A stretch of 64,000 nucleotides of DNA. Source: Streptomyces sp. DT2A-34. GTDB lineage: Bacteria > Actinomycetota > Actinomycetes > Streptomycetales > Streptomycetaceae. Location of the stretch: NCBI RefSeq assembly GCF_030499515.1, contig NZ_JASTWJ010000001.1, positions 2,522,001-2,586,000 of the forward strand, written 5' to 3'. Position 1 is the stretch's first letter. Each line of letters starts with the position of its first letter. The notes beneath the pieces were generated by a model. The model saw only the letters and a program-made list of their open reading frames with translations, had not been told where the DNA came from and did no database searches. Position numbers and translations under genes: made by a program. Positions 17,329 to 29,712 of this stretch are shown piece by piece.

Positions 17329-20300
17329 TCATGCGGGAACTCGTACGCCGGCCAGGCTCTCGATCATCCGGCGGGTGCTCGGCCCCACGACCGTCGCCCA
17401 TTCCTGCGGGGTGTCGTTCAGCCAGCCGGCGATGCGCGCGGCGAAGCCGGGGACGTGGCGGCCGAGATCGACCAGTCCGCGGTCGAAGCGGGCCGCGCCG
17501 TCCGGGGTGCGGACGAGGAGCACTCCCGTGTGGTGGACCAGATCGCGGAGGTGACCGTCGCCCTGCTCGCCGCTCTGCCGGACGGAGGCGTGCAGGAAGG
17601 CGTCCAGCACGGCGGGGCTGCGCTCGTGGTCCAGCAGGAAGTCCAGGAGCTCGCGGCGCAGGGCGCGCGAGGCGGGGGTGCCGGGAGCGGCGAGTACGGC
17701 GGCGAGGGCGGCCCGCACCTCTTCCGGACCGCCCGCCAGCAGGCCGGTGACCAGCGGGAGGAGTACGGCGCGGGCGATGGGGCCGTGGTCGAGGCGCCGG
17801 CCGACGTACGCGGCCATGTCCTCGGCGGCCTCGGGGTGCCGCTCCACCGCCTCCCCCACGAGGGCGGCGACCCGGCCGGCGAGGCCGGGCGGGGTGACGT
17901 CGGCGAGGGTGCGCAGCGCCTCCGTGGCGTCCGGTCGGTGCAGGCGCGCGCGGAAGGCGTCGAGGACCGGCTCGGGGTGCGTGGTCAGGGCGGTGACCAG
18001 GGCGCTGGGCGGCAGCTGCGGGTCACCGGCCGCGAAGTGCCGTACCGCCTGCGGGAGATGACGGGCACGGGTGCGGGGGTCACGCACCAGCATGGCGAGC
18101 GCGCCGCCGTGCAGGGTGCCGTCGGTGGGGCGGTCGAGCAGCGCGAGGGCCGCGTGGCGCAGAAGCTCGCGGTCGGCCTCGGTGCGGGCATGGGGCGCGG
18201 CGCGCGGCCCGTACACCACCGCGGCGACGCGTCGGGCGGGCCTCTCGTCGTGCGCCCAGCGGTCGACGGCGCGGCACAGGGCGGACGGTTCTTCTTCGGC
18301 CAGCACGGCGAGCAGCTCGTCGGCCCGGCGGTGCGCGCTGTCGACCAGCGTCTCGGTGAGCTCGTCCGGCGCGCGGTCGCGGTGGGCGTACAGCAGGGCC
18401 TGGGCGGCGCGGCCGACGGTCGCGTCGGGGGTGGCGGGGAGCGGGCGGTCGTCGTCGAACCAGCGGGTGAGGTGGGGCTGTACGGCGGTGGGGTCGGCGG
18501 CGAGGAGCTGGGCCACGGCGTCGAGGTAGCGGGGATGCCGGGGCGCTGCGGCGTCGGTCGGCGGGCCGTCGGCGAGGACGAGGCGGCGGAGCAGGTCGAG
18601 GCGCTCGCCGTCCGGGACCGGCAGCGCGGTCCAGAAGTCGGGGCCGAGCTCGGGGGGCACGCTGCCGTGGTGCCGGCTCCAGGCCACGATCCGGTCGGTG
18701 AGGAGGCGCAGTACGTCCTGGTACGGCGTCGCGTCGGGGACGCGCAGCAGGGTCTCGGTGAGGAGCCGGGCGGCCCACCAGGAGTGCCGGTCGGCGTCCA
18801 GCGCTTGCGCCAACTCCTCCAGCCGGAGGGCGAGTTGGTCGGCACCCTGGTGACGCGCCAGCAGGAGGAGGGCCTGGACGACGGGACCGATGCGGTGGTG
18901 CGGTACGGGCACGGGGTGAGCGGCGTCGGGGTCGGTGCGGCGGCGGTGGACCAGGGCGTGCAGGGCCTCGTCGAGGTCGAGGTGCATGCCCTGGATCCAG
19001 TCGGCGAGTTCCTCGTGGGCGAAGCGGTAGCCGTTGCCCGCGGGGACCAGGAGGCCCTCGGTGAGCACGGCGGACGCCCAGCCGGTGCCGCCGCCGAGCC
19101 TCGCGGGGGCGGTGCCCCAGGGGAACACGGCCTCGAAGGACGCGCGGTCCAGCTCCCCCTGGCCGGGGCCGAGGCTGCGGCGGGCGGCCTCGTGTACCTG
19201 GCCGGAGACCTTGGCGGCGAGGCGGCGTACGGCGGTGCCGCGCAGGCCGTTCTGGGCGGCGAGGCGGACGGCGATGCGCAGGCACATGAGGTCGAGGTGG
19301 GCGGAGAGGACGTCGTCGCGGTCGAGCCGGGGGTGGGGCGTGTCGGGGAGGGCGGCGCGGACCTCGGAGAGGAGGCGGAGGGTGAGGGGGTGGCGGGCGT
19401 CGGGGCCGGCGAGGGCGCCCTCCGGGATGCCGTAACGGATTCGGGCGTGCCGGGCCTCGTCGGGGGTGAGGTCGTCGAGCCGTACGCAGGGCGGAAACCA
19501 CCCGGACGTGCCGTGCACCGCCCGATCGGCGGAGCCGTACAGCACTTCCTCCGGGAACTCGGCGCCCGCCCGTTCCCAGTACTCCGCCCTGCACGCCACC
19601 ACCAGCCGCGCCCCCGTCACCCGCAGCCACTCCTCCGTGCCCTCGGTCCACTCCGTGAGGCGGTGGGCCAGGACGGGAGGCATCTCCTCCGGGCCGTCCA
19701 GGAGGAGCAGGAGGGGGCGGCCGGTGCTGCGGGAGAGGTGGGCCAGGCGCTCGGGGGTCGTGTCGCCCAGGGCGGCGAGGTCGGACGAGGCCGCCGCCGC
19801 CACGATGCGGGCCGCCCGGGTCAGAGCCCGACCTGCGGCGTCGGCCACCGAGGTGTCGTCGTCCTTCAGGTCGGCGCCGCGCAGCCACAGGGTGGGGGCC
19901 GGTTCCGGATCGCGGTGGCGGCGGGCGGCCAGGGCCGCGAGTTCGGTCGTACGGCCGCTGCCCGGGGGCCCGACCAGGCCCAGCACCGCTGCCCCGCTCT
20001 CGGTGAAGGCGTTGAACTCCCGTACCACCGAGGCCCGTTGGACCGGGGCCACCGCCCCCACTCCCCCGGCCTCCACACCGCCGACGCAGCCTGCCGGAAC
20101 CCCCGCCGGACCGTCCTGGCCGACCGACGTGGCCGTCAGTTCCAGTACGCCGGCCAGGTTCAGGTCGGCGCCGTACGCCGGCACGGTCGCCGCGTTCTCG
20201 GCGAGCAGCTCGGCCAGCGGCCCGTCGGCCGTGACGGGAGGCAGCAGCGGCACGGCGAACCCGGCGTCGCGGTGGCCGGACCGCAGTGCCGTGCCGAGGA

Positions 20301-20946
20301 CGCCCACCACCGCGCCGGTCCCGGCGTCGAGCACGGGGCCCCCGGCCGCCCCTCCGCCCGGCCGCAGCGCGTCCCGGCCGGCGGTGCCGATCGCCAACTC
20401 CAGGGCGTCGTCGAGGAGATGGCAGCGGTCCGTCGCCGGGTACGTCACGGACGTCGCGCCCAGCACCCGCGCCTCCCGCCAGCCACCGGCCGCGATCCGG
20501 ACGTACGCCCCGGTTTCGACCCGGTCCCGCACGGTCACCGGCAGCGGGTCCACGCCCAGCCCTTCGGTGCGTACGAGCGCCAGGTCGAGGGCGGGCAACG
20601 GGGTCACCGCGCTCTCGGGCACCACACAGCTGCGGTCGCCCTCGGCGGCGTGCAGGACCAGACGGGACAGGCCGTCGACGGCCTCGTGGCTGGTGACGAC
20701 CGTGCCGCGGTGGTCGGCGACGAAGCCGAGGCCGCGGGGCCGACCGGCCGGGTCGTGGATGCGCACCAGGGCCGCGTCGCGGACACGGGCGCCGATGCCG
20801 TCCGACATGTCCCGCGGGCCCGATGGATCCGGGCCCTCGGCGCCCCACGCCTCCCCCGTCACCCGCGCCCCGTCAGCCATCCCCGGCATCCCCTGCATCC
20901 CCGGCATCCGGCGGTCGCCGCCCGCCCGCGGGCCCCGTCCCGCCAT
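17329..20946 (-). CDS. Large protein: degenerate trypsin-like domain fused to P-loop NTPase and helical repeats
   Basis: A 1205-aa protein from ATG 20946 (GGAGGT 6 nt upstream). Residues 50-235 look like a trypsin/HtrA-fold domain: H87 in VVTSHEAVDG and D121 in LPALDLALV. The nucleophile position, expected as GxSGGP, reads GAAGGP, with A201 for Ser. A linker leads to a P-loop at 326-333 (VGPPGSGRTTEL), in which the usual Lys is Arg332, and a Walker B-like RPLLLLLDGPEE. The C-terminal 600 residues are Ala/Leu/Arg-rich helical repeats. Such trypsin-STAND architectures occur in actinobacteria. Here both catalytic sites are altered, so a scaffold or sensor seems more likely than a protease. No signal peptide or transmembrane helix is seen. 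The role is unknown. Confidence 0.75.
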   Translation of the reverse strand: MAGRGPRAGGDRRMPGMQGMPGMADGARVTGEAWGAEGPDPSGPRDMSDGIGARVRDAALVRIHDPAGRPRGLGFVADHRGTVVTSHEAVDGLSRLVLHAAEGDRSCVVPESAVTPLPALDLALVRTEGLGVDPLPVTVRDRVETGAYVRIAAGGWREARVLGATSVTYPATDRCHLLDDALELAIGTAGRDALRPGGGAAGGPVLDAGTGAVVGVLGTALRSGHRDAGFAVPLLPPVTADGPLAELLAENAATVPAYGADLNLAGVLELTATSVGQDGPAGVPAGCVGGVEAGGVGAVAPVQRASVVREFNAFTESGAAVLGLVGPPGSGRTTELAALAARRHRDPEPAPTLWLRGADLKDDDTSVADAAGRALTRAARIVAAAASSDLAALGDTTPERLAHLSRSTGRPLLLLLDGPEEMPPVLAHRLTEWTEGTEEWLRVTGARLVVACRAEYWERAGAEFPEEVLYGSADRAVHGTSGWFPPCVRLDDLTPDEARHARIRYGIPEGALAGPDARHPLTLRLLSEVRAALPDTPHPRLDRDDVLSAHLDLMCLRIAVRLAAQNGLRGTAVRRLAAKVSGQVHEAARRSLGPGQGELDRASFEAVFPWGTAPARLGGGTGWASAVLTEGLLVPAGNGYRFAHEELADWIQGMHLDLDEALHALVHRRRTDPDAAHPVPVPHHRIGPVVQALLLLARHQGADQLALRLEELAQALDADRHSWWAARLLTETLLRVPDATPYQDVLRLLTDRIVAWSRHHGSVPPELGPDFWTALPVPDGERLDLLRRLVLADGPPTDAAAPRHPRYLDAVAQLLAADPTAVQPHLTRWFDDDRPLPATPDATVGRAAQALLYAHRDRAPDELTETLVDSAHRRADELLAVLAEEEPSALCRAVDRWAHDERPARRVAAVVYGPRAAPHARTEADRELLRHAALALLDRPTDGTLHGGALAMLVRDPRTRARHLPQAVRHFAAGDPQLPPSALVTALTTHPEPVLDAFRARLHRPDATEALRTLADVTPPGLAGRVAALVGEAVERHPEAAEDMAAYVGRRLDHGPIARAVLLPLVTGLLAGGPEEVRAALAAVLAAPGTPASRALRRELLDFLLDHERSPAVLDAFLHASVRQSGEQGDGHLRDLVHHTGVLLVRTPDGAARFDRGLVDLGRHVPGFAARIAGWLNDTPQEWATVVGPSTRRMIESLAGVRVPA

Positions 20947-21255
20947 CGTCGAACCTCCCCGCCGTACGTCCACACGCCCATACGCCCGCGCCCTGTTTTT
21001 TCGACGGTAGGTGCGATGTGATCAGCGGGACAGCTCGCGCGGTGAACGCGCCCCCTTCCGCTCCCTCGGTTCACTCCGAGCGCCCGCACGGACGGGTGAA
21101 CAGACGGGGGTCGCTGGATACACCCTAGGGGTGGGGGAACCGAGGGGGGACCGTGGAGCGGCGGGCAGAGGACCACCCCGTGACCGCCGCTCCACGGGCG
21201 GACTTCCGAAGGAGGCCGGAGGCCGGGCGCCTCAGCCGGCCCCTCTGCCTGCCCC
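20947..21255. other. 309-bp intergenic region between truB and the large NTPase gene
   Basis: No gene is supported here. The right part holds the truB-side stem-loop (21151-21197). The left part should hold the promoter of the large NTPase gene on the minus strand, but no convincing -35/-10 pair was found. Short frames crossing it have no ribosome-binding site. Confidence 0.5.
21151..21197 (-). terminator. Stem-loop downstream of truB
   Basis: CCGTGGAGCGGCGG at 21151-21164 pairs perfectly with 21184-21197 (14 bp, 19-nt loop). It lies about 60 bp beyond the truB stop on the minus strand and is the natural end of the rimP-to-truB transcript. Because the next gene is in the same direction, some readthrough is possible. 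Confidence 0.65.
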
Positions 21256-22161
21256 TCAGACGAAGATGGCGAGGCTCTTCGCCTTGCCCTTGTGCTGCTC
21301 CACGAGCGCCAGGAAACGGCCCTCGGGGTCGAAGACGGCGACGGGGCCGCTGCCCGCGTACTCGTCGGGCATGTCGAGGCGGACGCCGTTCGTCAGCAGA
21401 CGGGCGCGCCTGGCGTCCACGTCCCAGCGCGGGAAGGCGGCCGCCGCGGCCTCGGCGATCGGCATCACGGTCAGCTCCTGCTGGAGCTGGTCCAATGTCT
21501 TGGCGGCGTCCAGCTTGTAGGGGCCGACGCGGGTGCGGCGCAGCGCCGTGAGGTGGCCGCCGACGCCCAGGTCGGCGCCGAGGTCACGGGCGAGGGCCCG
21601 GATGTAGGTGCCGGAGGAGCAGACCACCGACACGACCAGGTCGAGAACGGCGGTGCCGTCGTCGGCGACGGCGTCCCGGACGTCGTACACCGAGAACGAC
21701 GAGACGGTGACCGGCCGCGCGGGGATGTCGAAGTCCTCGCCGTCCCGCGCCCGTTTGTAGGAGCGCACGCCGTCGATCTTGATGGCGCTGACCTTGGACG
21801 GCACCTGCATGATGTCGCCGGTCAGCTTGGCGATCCCGGCGTCGATGGCCTCGCGGGTGACCTTCGAGGCGTCGGCCGACGCCGTGATCTCGCCCTCGGC
21901 GTCGTCGGTGACCGTGGTCTGGCCCAGGCGGATGGTGCCCAGGTACTCCTTCTCGGTCAGGGCCAGATGACCGAGGAGCTTGGTCGCCTTCTCGACGCCG
22001 AGGACGAGCACGCCCGTCGCCATGGGGTCGAGGGTGCCGGCGTGCCCGACGCGGCGGGTGCGGGCGATGCCGCGCATCTTGGCGACCACGTCGTGCGAAG
22101 TGAAGCCCGACGGCTTGTCGACGATGACAAGGCCGTCGGGCGTGGTGTGCTTCTGCGTCAT
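21256..22161 (-). CDS. truB: tRNA pseudouridine(55) synthase
   Basis: A 301-aa protein from ATG 22161, which overlaps the rbfA stop as ATGA. The catalytic motif GHAGTLDPMATG has the essential Asp at D45, and GLVIVDKPSGFTSHDVV opens the fold. KVSAIKIDGVRSYKRAR and CSSGTYIRALARDLG are further TruB motifs, and a short PUA-like C-terminus follows. It converts U55 to pseudouridine in the T-loop of tRNAs. Translational coupling to rbfA and the upstream infB block is standard. Confidence 0.97.
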   Translation of the reverse strand: MTQKHTTPDGLVIVDKPSGFTSHDVVAKMRGIARTRRVGHAGTLDPMATGVLVLGVEKATKLLGHLALTEKEYLGTIRLGQTTVTDDAEGEITASADASKVTREAIDAGIAKLTGDIMQVPSKVSAIKIDGVRSYKRARDGEDFDIPARPVTVSSFSVYDVRDAVADDGTAVLDLVVSVVCSSGTYIRALARDLGADLGVGGHLTALRRTRVGPYKLDAAKTLDQLQQELTVMPIAEAAAAAFPRWDVDARRARLLTNGVRLDMPDEYAGSGPVAVFDPEGRFLALVEQHKGKAKSLAIFV

Positions 22162-22613
22162 TCCGCGGTGTCGCCGTCCGTCTCGTCCTCGGCACCCGGC
22201 TTGCGGTACGGGTCCGCCTCACCGGCGTACTTCGCGCCCGCGGACACCTCGCGCACCTTCTCGTCGGACTGGCGCGCCTTGTCGAGGAGGTCCTCGATGG
22301 TGCGTGCGGTGTCCGGCAGGGCGTCGGCGACGAAGGTGAGGGTCGGCGTGAACTTCACGCCCGCGGCCGCCCCGACGGCCGAGCGGAGCACGCCCTTGGC
22401 GCTCTCCAGTCCGGCGGCCGCGGCCTTGCGCTCCTCGTCGTCCCCGTACACCGTGTAGAAGACGGTCGCCTCCCGCAGATCACCCGTGACGCGGGTGTCC
22501 GTGATGGTGACGTGCGAGCCGAGCCGCGGGTCCTTGATCCCGCGCTGCAGCTTCTGGGCCACCACCTCTCGGATGAGGTCCGCCAGCTTTTTCGCCCGCG
22601 CGTTGTCGGCCAC
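22158..22613 (-). CDS. rbfA: Ribosome-binding factor A
   Basis: A 151-aa protein from GTG 22613 (GGGAG upstream). It shows the RbfA KH-like fold sequence: RAKKLADLIREVVAQKLQRGIKDPRLG, VTITDTRVTGDLREATVFYTVYG and LRSAVGAAAGVKFTPTLTFVAD. The last 35 residues are acidic and disordered. RbfA binds the 30S subunit near the 16S rRNA 5' helix during maturation. Its stop overlaps the truB start. DUF503 and infB lie upstream in the same direction. Confidence 0.96.
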   Translation of the reverse strand: MADNARAKKLADLIREVVAQKLQRGIKDPRLGSHVTITDTRVTGDLREATVFYTVYGDDEERKAAAAGLESAKGVLRSAVGAAAGVKFTPTLTFVADALPDTARTIEDLLDKARQSDEKVREVSAGAKYAGEADPYRKPGAEDETDGDTAE

Positions 22614-22661
22614 TGGTCCGTCTCCCGTTCTTTCTTCTTCTACGTTCTTGGCTGTTGGTCG

Positions 22662-22958
22662 TCAGTCGTCGTGCTCACCGTGGAAGCGCCGCCGTACCGA
22701 CAGCAGTTCCACTTCGGGACGCCCGGCGACCAGCCGTTCGCACCGGTCCAGTACGTCGGTGAGGTGACCGGCGTCGCCGGACACCATGGCGATGCCGATC
22801 TCGGCCCGCCGGTAGAGGTCCATGTGGTCCACCTCGGCCGCGCTCACCGCGTACTTGCGCTGGAGCTCGGCGACGATCGGGCGGACGACGGAGCGCTTCT
22901 CCTTCAGCGACCGTACGTCGCCGAGGAGGAGGTCGAAGGACAGCGTCCCCACGTACAT
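22662..22958 (-). CDS. ylxP: DUF503 (YlxP-like) family protein
   Basis: A 98-aa protein from ATG 22958, MYVGTLSFDLLLGDVRSLKEKRSVVRPIVAELQRKYAVSA being its start region (split here: LSFDLLLGDVRSLKEKR, then VRPIVAELQRKY). This is the DUF503 signature. The rest, AEVDHMDLYRRAEIGIAMVSGD and LSVRRRFHG, also fits. The frame runs far upstream inside infB, but that part is a shadow. YlxP-like proteins are found between infB and rbfA in many Gram-positives and have been tied to ribosome maturation; the exact biochemical role here is not established. A 217-bp gap separates it from infB. Confidence 0.9.
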   Translation of the reverse strand: MYVGTLSFDLLLGDVRSLKEKRSVVRPIVAELQRKYAVSAAEVDHMDLYRRAEIGIAMVSGDAGHLTDVLDRCERLVAGRPEVELLSVRRRFHGEHDD

Positions 22959-23175
22959 GTGTAACCGGTTCACCCGCCGGTACGGGATCGATGGTCCTGC
23001 CGGCCGTGTGGCCAGGGACATCAGAAACCGTACAACGAAGGGGCCGGGCGGATCGACGGATATTACGCTCCGTGGACCGTGCGGCCCGGCGTCCCCGTGC
23101 CGGTCGGACACTCTCCGCAAACGGCGCGCTGGCCGACAGGACCGAAGTCCCGCCGGCCAGCACGAACCGTCGGCT

Positions 23176-26310
<3,135 letters not shown>

Positions 26311-26457
26311 TTCGCTCCTTTTAGGTCCGGGTTGCGGCCGGACCGTCGCTACTTCATGGGCGTACTCATCGCGTGCTCATCGAGTGCTCATCGCAATCTC
26401 GACCTACTTCCAACTCGCGGGGTACCTGGGCCGCACGGGGGTTCCGCGCGACGCTTC

Positions 26458-26754
26458 TTACGGTGTTGCCTGCTCAGCAACTGTTGTCCGCTCGACGTAC
26501 TGGCGCAACGCCTTTGTGTCGAGCGCTCCCGGGGCGCGCAACGCCCGCGTGAACGCCCGGCGGCGTACCGCCTGGTCGAGACAGACCAGTGCGGGGTGCA
26601 CATACGCACCCCGGCCGGGCAGCGTACCGCGAAGATCAGGGACGCATTCATCCTTGATCGCCACGATGCGCAGCAGATCAGCCTTGGCCGCTCGCTCCCG
26701 GCACCCCACACAGGTGCGTTCAGGGCATGCGCGGACGCGTGTCCGGCCAGACAC
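26458..26754 (-). CDS. ylxR: YlxR (DUF448) RNA-binding-type protein
   Basis: A 98-aa protein from GTG 26754 with GGGAGGT upstream. The family core is RTCVGCRERAAKADLLRIV and the conserved GRGAYVH. Two cysteines (CVGC) sit in the first loop. YlxR lies between nusA and infB in most Gram-positive bacteria and has been linked to nucleic-acid binding and transcriptional effects; here the assignment rests on sequence signature and locus order. Gaps of 102 bp to nusA and 147 bp to infB contain no recognisable gene. Confidence 0.95.
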   Translation of the reverse strand: MSGRTRVRACPERTCVGCRERAAKADLLRIVAIKDECVPDLRGTLPGRGAYVHPALVCLDQAVRRRAFTRALRAPGALDTKALRQYVERTTVAEQATP

Positions 26755-26856
26755 TCTTAAGTCTACCTCCCCGCACCGACCTCACCCCTTCGGGGCAGGA
26801 TCCGAACAGTTGTCGCGCAGTAACCTGACGTGATCTAAGCGGCCTGCGGCCGGGAT

Positions 26857-27843
26857 CTATTCCCCGGGCTGCTCGGTGTCCGGACGGATGTCGATCCGCC
26901 AGCCGGTGAGCCGGGCGGCAAGCCGGGCATTCTGCCCTTCCTTCCCGATCGCCAGCGACAGCTGGTAGTCGGGCACCGTCACGCGGGCCGAGCGGGCCGC
27001 CATGTCCACGACCTCCACCTTGGAGACCCGGGCCGGCGACAGCGCGTTCGCCACCATCTCGGCCGGGTCGTCCGACCAGTCGACGATGTCGATCTTCTCG
27101 CCGTTCAGCTCGCCCATGACATTGCGCACACGGCCGCCCATGGGGCCGATGCAGGCACCCTTGGCGTTCAGGCCGCTGCGGGTGGACCGTACGGCGATCT
27201 TGGTGCGGTGGCCGGCCTCGCGGGCGATGGCGGCGATCTCGACGGAGCCGTCGGCGATCTCCGGCACCTCCAGGGCGAAGAGCTTCTTCACCAGATTGGG
27301 GTGCGTGCGCGAGAGGGTCACGGAGGGACCGCGGACGCCCTTCGCCACCCGTACGACGTACGACCGCAGCCGCATCCCGTGCGGATAGGTCTCGCCGGGC
27401 ACCTGCTCCTGCACGGGCAGGATGGCCTCCAGCTTGCCGATGTCCACGAGCACGTTCTTCGGGTCGCGGCCCTGCTGGACCACGCCGGTGACGATGTCGC
27501 CCTCACGGCCGGCATACTCGCCGAGCGTCGCGTCGTCCTCGGCGTCGCGCAGCCGCTGCAGGATGACCTGCTTGGCGGTGGTGGCGGCGATACGGCCGAA
27601 GCCGGACGGGGTGTCGTCGAACTCGCGGGCCTCCTGGCCCTCCTCCAGATCCTCGGGATCCTCCTTCGCCCACACGGTCACATGGCCGGTCTCCCGGTTC
27701 AGCTCCACGCGCGCGTGGCGGCGGCTTCCCTCGGTGCGGTGGTAGGCGATGAGGAGGGCCGACTCGATCGCCTCGACCAGCAGGGGGAAGGAGATCTCCT
27801 TCTCCCGTACCAAGCCCCGCAGGGCACTCATGTCGATGTCCAC
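26857..27843 (-). CDS. nusA: Transcription termination/antitermination factor NusA
   Basis: A 328-aa protein from GTG 27843 (GAGGAGG upstream), or ATG 4 codons later. The domains are NTD ([31 protein letters not shown]), S1 ([22 protein letters not shown]), KH1 ([23 protein letters not shown]) and KH2 ([23 protein letters not shown]). It ends in a short acidic tail, without the C-terminal repeats of enterobacterial NusA. It binds RNA polymerase and modulates pausing. The rimP stop lies 2 bp before its start, so the two are in one transcript. Confidence 0.98.
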   Translation of the reverse strand: MDIDMSALRGLVREKEISFPLLVEAIESALLIAYHRTEGSRRHARVELNRETGHVTVWAKEDPEDLEEGQEAREFDDTPSGFGRIAATTAKQVILQRLRDAEDDATLGEYAGREGDIVTGVVQQGRDPKNVLVDIGKLEAILPVQEQVPGETYPHGMRLRSYVVRVAKGVRGPSVTLSRTHPNLVKKLFALEVPEIADGSVEIAAIAREAGHRTKIAVRSTRSGLNAKGACIGPMGGRVRNVMGELNGEKIDIVDWSDDPAEMVANALSPARVSKVEVVDMAARSARVTVPDYQLSLAIGKEGQNARLAARLTGWRIDIRPDTEQPGE

Positions 27844-27845
27844 GG

Positions 27846-28361
27846 CTACGCCTCCTCTTCCTTCTCGTCCTTGTTGTCTTTGCTGTCCTTGCGGCTGAAC
27901 TCGACCTGCACGCGCGCCTTGTCGATCTCCGGGAAGCCGAGTCTGCGGGAGGTGGCCTTGCGGCCCTTCACTCCGGGCACTTCGAGGTCGAGACCGTTGT
28001 CGTCGACCTTCAGGATTCGGGCCACCAGCTCGCCGCCCTCGGCCAGTTGGAACTTCACCAGCCGGTCGACGGCACGGACGTAGTGCCGGTGTTCCGTGAG
28101 GGGGCGCTCCGCGCCGGGGGTGCCGACCTCGAGGGTGTACTCGCCCTCGCCCATCGCGTCCGTCTCGTCCAGCTTCGCCGAGAGCGCACGGCTCGCATCG
28201 GCGATCTGGTCCAGGTCCGCCCCGGTGTCGGAGTCGACGACGACGCGCAGCACTCGCTTGCGTCCGACCGATTCCACCGCGATCTCTTCGAGGTCCAGGC
28301 CCTGGGAGGTGACGAGCGGTTCCAGCAGTTCTCGCAGCCTCTCGCTCTGGGTGGTGCTCAT
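27846..28361 (-). CDS. rimP: Ribosome maturation factor RimP
   Basis: A 171-aa protein from ATG 28361. RimP features are [41 protein letters not shown], and [20 protein letters not shown]. It ends in a charged Lys/Glu/Asp tail ([12 protein letters not shown]). RimP acts in 30S assembly. It is the first gene of the nusA-ylxR-infB-rbfA-truB block; the 257-bp divergent region upstream should hold the operon promoter. Confidence 0.97.
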   Translation of the reverse strand: MSTTQSERLRELLEPLVTSQGLDLEEIAVESVGRKRVLRVVVDSDTGADLDQIADASRALSAKLDETDAMGEGEYTLEVGTPGAERPLTEHRHYVRAVDRLVKFQLAEGGELVARILKVDDNGLDLEVPGVKGRKATSRRLGFPEIDKARVQVEFSRKDSKDNKDEKEEEA

Positions 28362-28618
28362 CCGGGTGACTCCTCGGCCGCGTGTGCTGTTGTGGGATGG
28401 GTCGCGTGTCTGGTCAAAGGGTATCCGGTCGCGAGGGCTGTTGCCGTCACGTGTGCCTCCGGCGGTGGGGCCGCCGCGCCCAAGAGCTCGGGGACTGCGC
28501 GCCCCTTGGGCGGTCCACGAGCCGGTGACATGAGTCTCGGGGGTTCGCGGGTACCGTGATCAGCGGCGGGCCGGTGTTCCCCGCCCGCGTGTTCGTACGA
28601 GCCCCGAGGACGTCTGCC

Positions 28619-29152
28619 GTGCCGTACCCCCCGCCCTCGCGCATCCCCTCGGGGCCGCGCAGAAGGACTCTGCTCGCCTCGGCTGCCGGGGCCGCCCTGT
28701 TGGTGGGCTGCTCGTCCGGTTCCGAGGACTCCGACGGCGGCACGAGCGGCAGCCCGTCGGTCGCCGAGCGGGCACGCGCGCGTGCGGCACGGGACAGCGA
28801 GGGGCTGGTCGAGCGGTACGACGCGGTGCTCGCCGCCCATCCGGCGCTGGCGGAGCTGGTGGGGCCGTTGCGGGCGGAGGCCGTACGGCATGTGGAGGCG
28901 TTCGGAGGCGGCCGTAAGGCCTCGGACAGTCCGTCACCTTCCGCGTCGCCGTCACCTTCCGGTTCGCCGTCGGCCGCCGTGCCCCTCGACGAGAAGGAGG
29001 CCCTCGCCGACCTCGCCGCCGCCGAACGGGCTCTCGCGGATCGGCGGGCCAAGGCGCTGCTGGACCTGCCGGGTGAGCCGGCGCGGCTGCTGGCCTCGGT
29101 GGCCGCGGCGGGGGCGGCGCACGCGTATCTGCTGACGGAGGGGGCCAAGTGA
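28619..29152 (+). CDS. Small lipoprotein, unknown function
   Basis: From GTG 28619 (GAGGA 9 nt upstream) this is a 177-aa protein. A basic n-region (RRR) and hydrophobic core lead to a lipobox ALLVGC, so it should be exported, cleaved and lipid-anchored. The mature part has Ser/Asp/Gly linkers, a helical segment (ERYDAVLAAHPALAELVGPLRAEAVRHVEAF), a Pro/Ser repeat (SPSPSASPSPSGSPS) and a second helical segment. Its stop overlaps the GTG of the DUF4439 gene (GTGA), so translation is coupled. The alternate upstream start at 28556 lacks a ribosome-binding site. Function is unknown; it may form a complex with the following ferritin-like protein. Confidence 0.8.
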   Translation: MPYPPPSRIPSGPRRRTLLASAAGAALLVGCSSGSEDSDGGTSGSPSVAERARARAARDSEGLVERYDAVLAAHPALAELVGPLRAEAVRHVEAFGGGRKASDSPSPSASPSPSGSPSAAVPLDEKEALADLAAAERALADRRAKALLDLPGEPARLLASVAAAGAAHAYLLTEGAK

Positions 29153-29613
29153 GCGAGGCGAAGAAGCAGCGGCTGACGGCGCTGCAGGCGGCGCTCGCCG
29201 CCGAGCACGCGGCGGTGTACGGATACGGCGTCGTCGGCGGCCGGATCCGCGAGGGACGGCGCGCTGAAGCGCGCGCGGCGTACGACGCGCACCGGGCGCG
29301 GCGGGACGCGCTGGCGCGCGAGGTACGCGACCTGGGCGCCGAGCCTGCCGCCGCGAGCGCCGCGTACGCGCTGCCCTTCCCGGTGCCGGACTCGGCCGCG
29401 GCCGTCCGGCTCGCCGCCGAACTGGAGGACCGGGTGGCCGGGGTGTACTCCGACCTGGTGCGGGCAGCCGAGGGTGAGCTGCGGGGTACGGCCGCCGAGG
29501 CGCTGCGGGAGGCCGCGGTGCGGGCGGTGCGCTGGCGGGGCGAGAGCGTAGCCTTCCCTGGGCTCGCCGAGCGGGCGGCCACGGCGTCGGCATCGGCGGC
29601 GCCCACCGCCTGA
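29149..29613 (+). CDS. DUF4439 ferritin-like domain protein
   Basis: A 154-aa all-alpha protein from GTG 29149, overlapping the lipoprotein stop. Its start region, LQAALAAEHAAVYGYGVVGGRI, with E/H-containing helices, and later DRVAGVYSDLVRAAEGELR, matches the ferritin-like DUF4439 pattern. In related families the Glu/His residues bind metal, but a complete di-iron set cannot be confirmed by eye. It has no signal peptide. The pairing with a lipoprotein next to rimP is a recurrent streptomycete arrangement in my recollection. Confidence 0.75.
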   Translation: MSEAKKQRLTALQAALAAEHAAVYGYGVVGGRIREGRRAEARAAYDAHRARRDALAREVRDLGAEPAAASAAYALPFPVPDSAAAVRLAAELEDRVAGVYSDLVRAAEGELRGTAAEALREAAVRAVRWRGESVAFPGLAERAATASASAAPTA

Positions 29614-29655
29614 CGCCGGGCCGGCGAACACGTACGGGAGTACGGGAGTACCGGA

Positions 29656-29696
29656 ACGGGACACGGGACACGGGACACGGGACACGGGACACGGGA
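29656..29696 (+). repeat. Heptamer tandem repeat (ACGGGAC)n
   Basis: Five perfect ACGGGAC units (29656-29690) plus a partial sixth lie in the leader of the phosphotransferase-like gene. Just upstream, around 29635-29650, TACGGGAG occurs twice. It is not CRISPR-like because it has no spacers. Copy number could vary by slippage. Confidence 0.9.
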
Positions 29697-29712
29697 AGGG
29701 AACGACTCGCGC

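Noticed and set aside
17455-21021. A plus-strand frame of about 1190 codons opposite the large NTPase gene
   Set aside because: It has no recognisable domain and composition of an antisense shadow. The minus-strand frame has a good ribosome-binding site and domain motifs.
23041-23087. A hairpin between infB and DUF503 as a terminator
   Set aside because: Stem parts are only 5-6 bp with mismatched interior, and the downstream genes belong to the same conserved transcript.
29635-29697. A possible CRISPR array at the heptamer repeats
   Set aside because: Units are 7 bp, contiguous and without spacers, and no cas genes are present.
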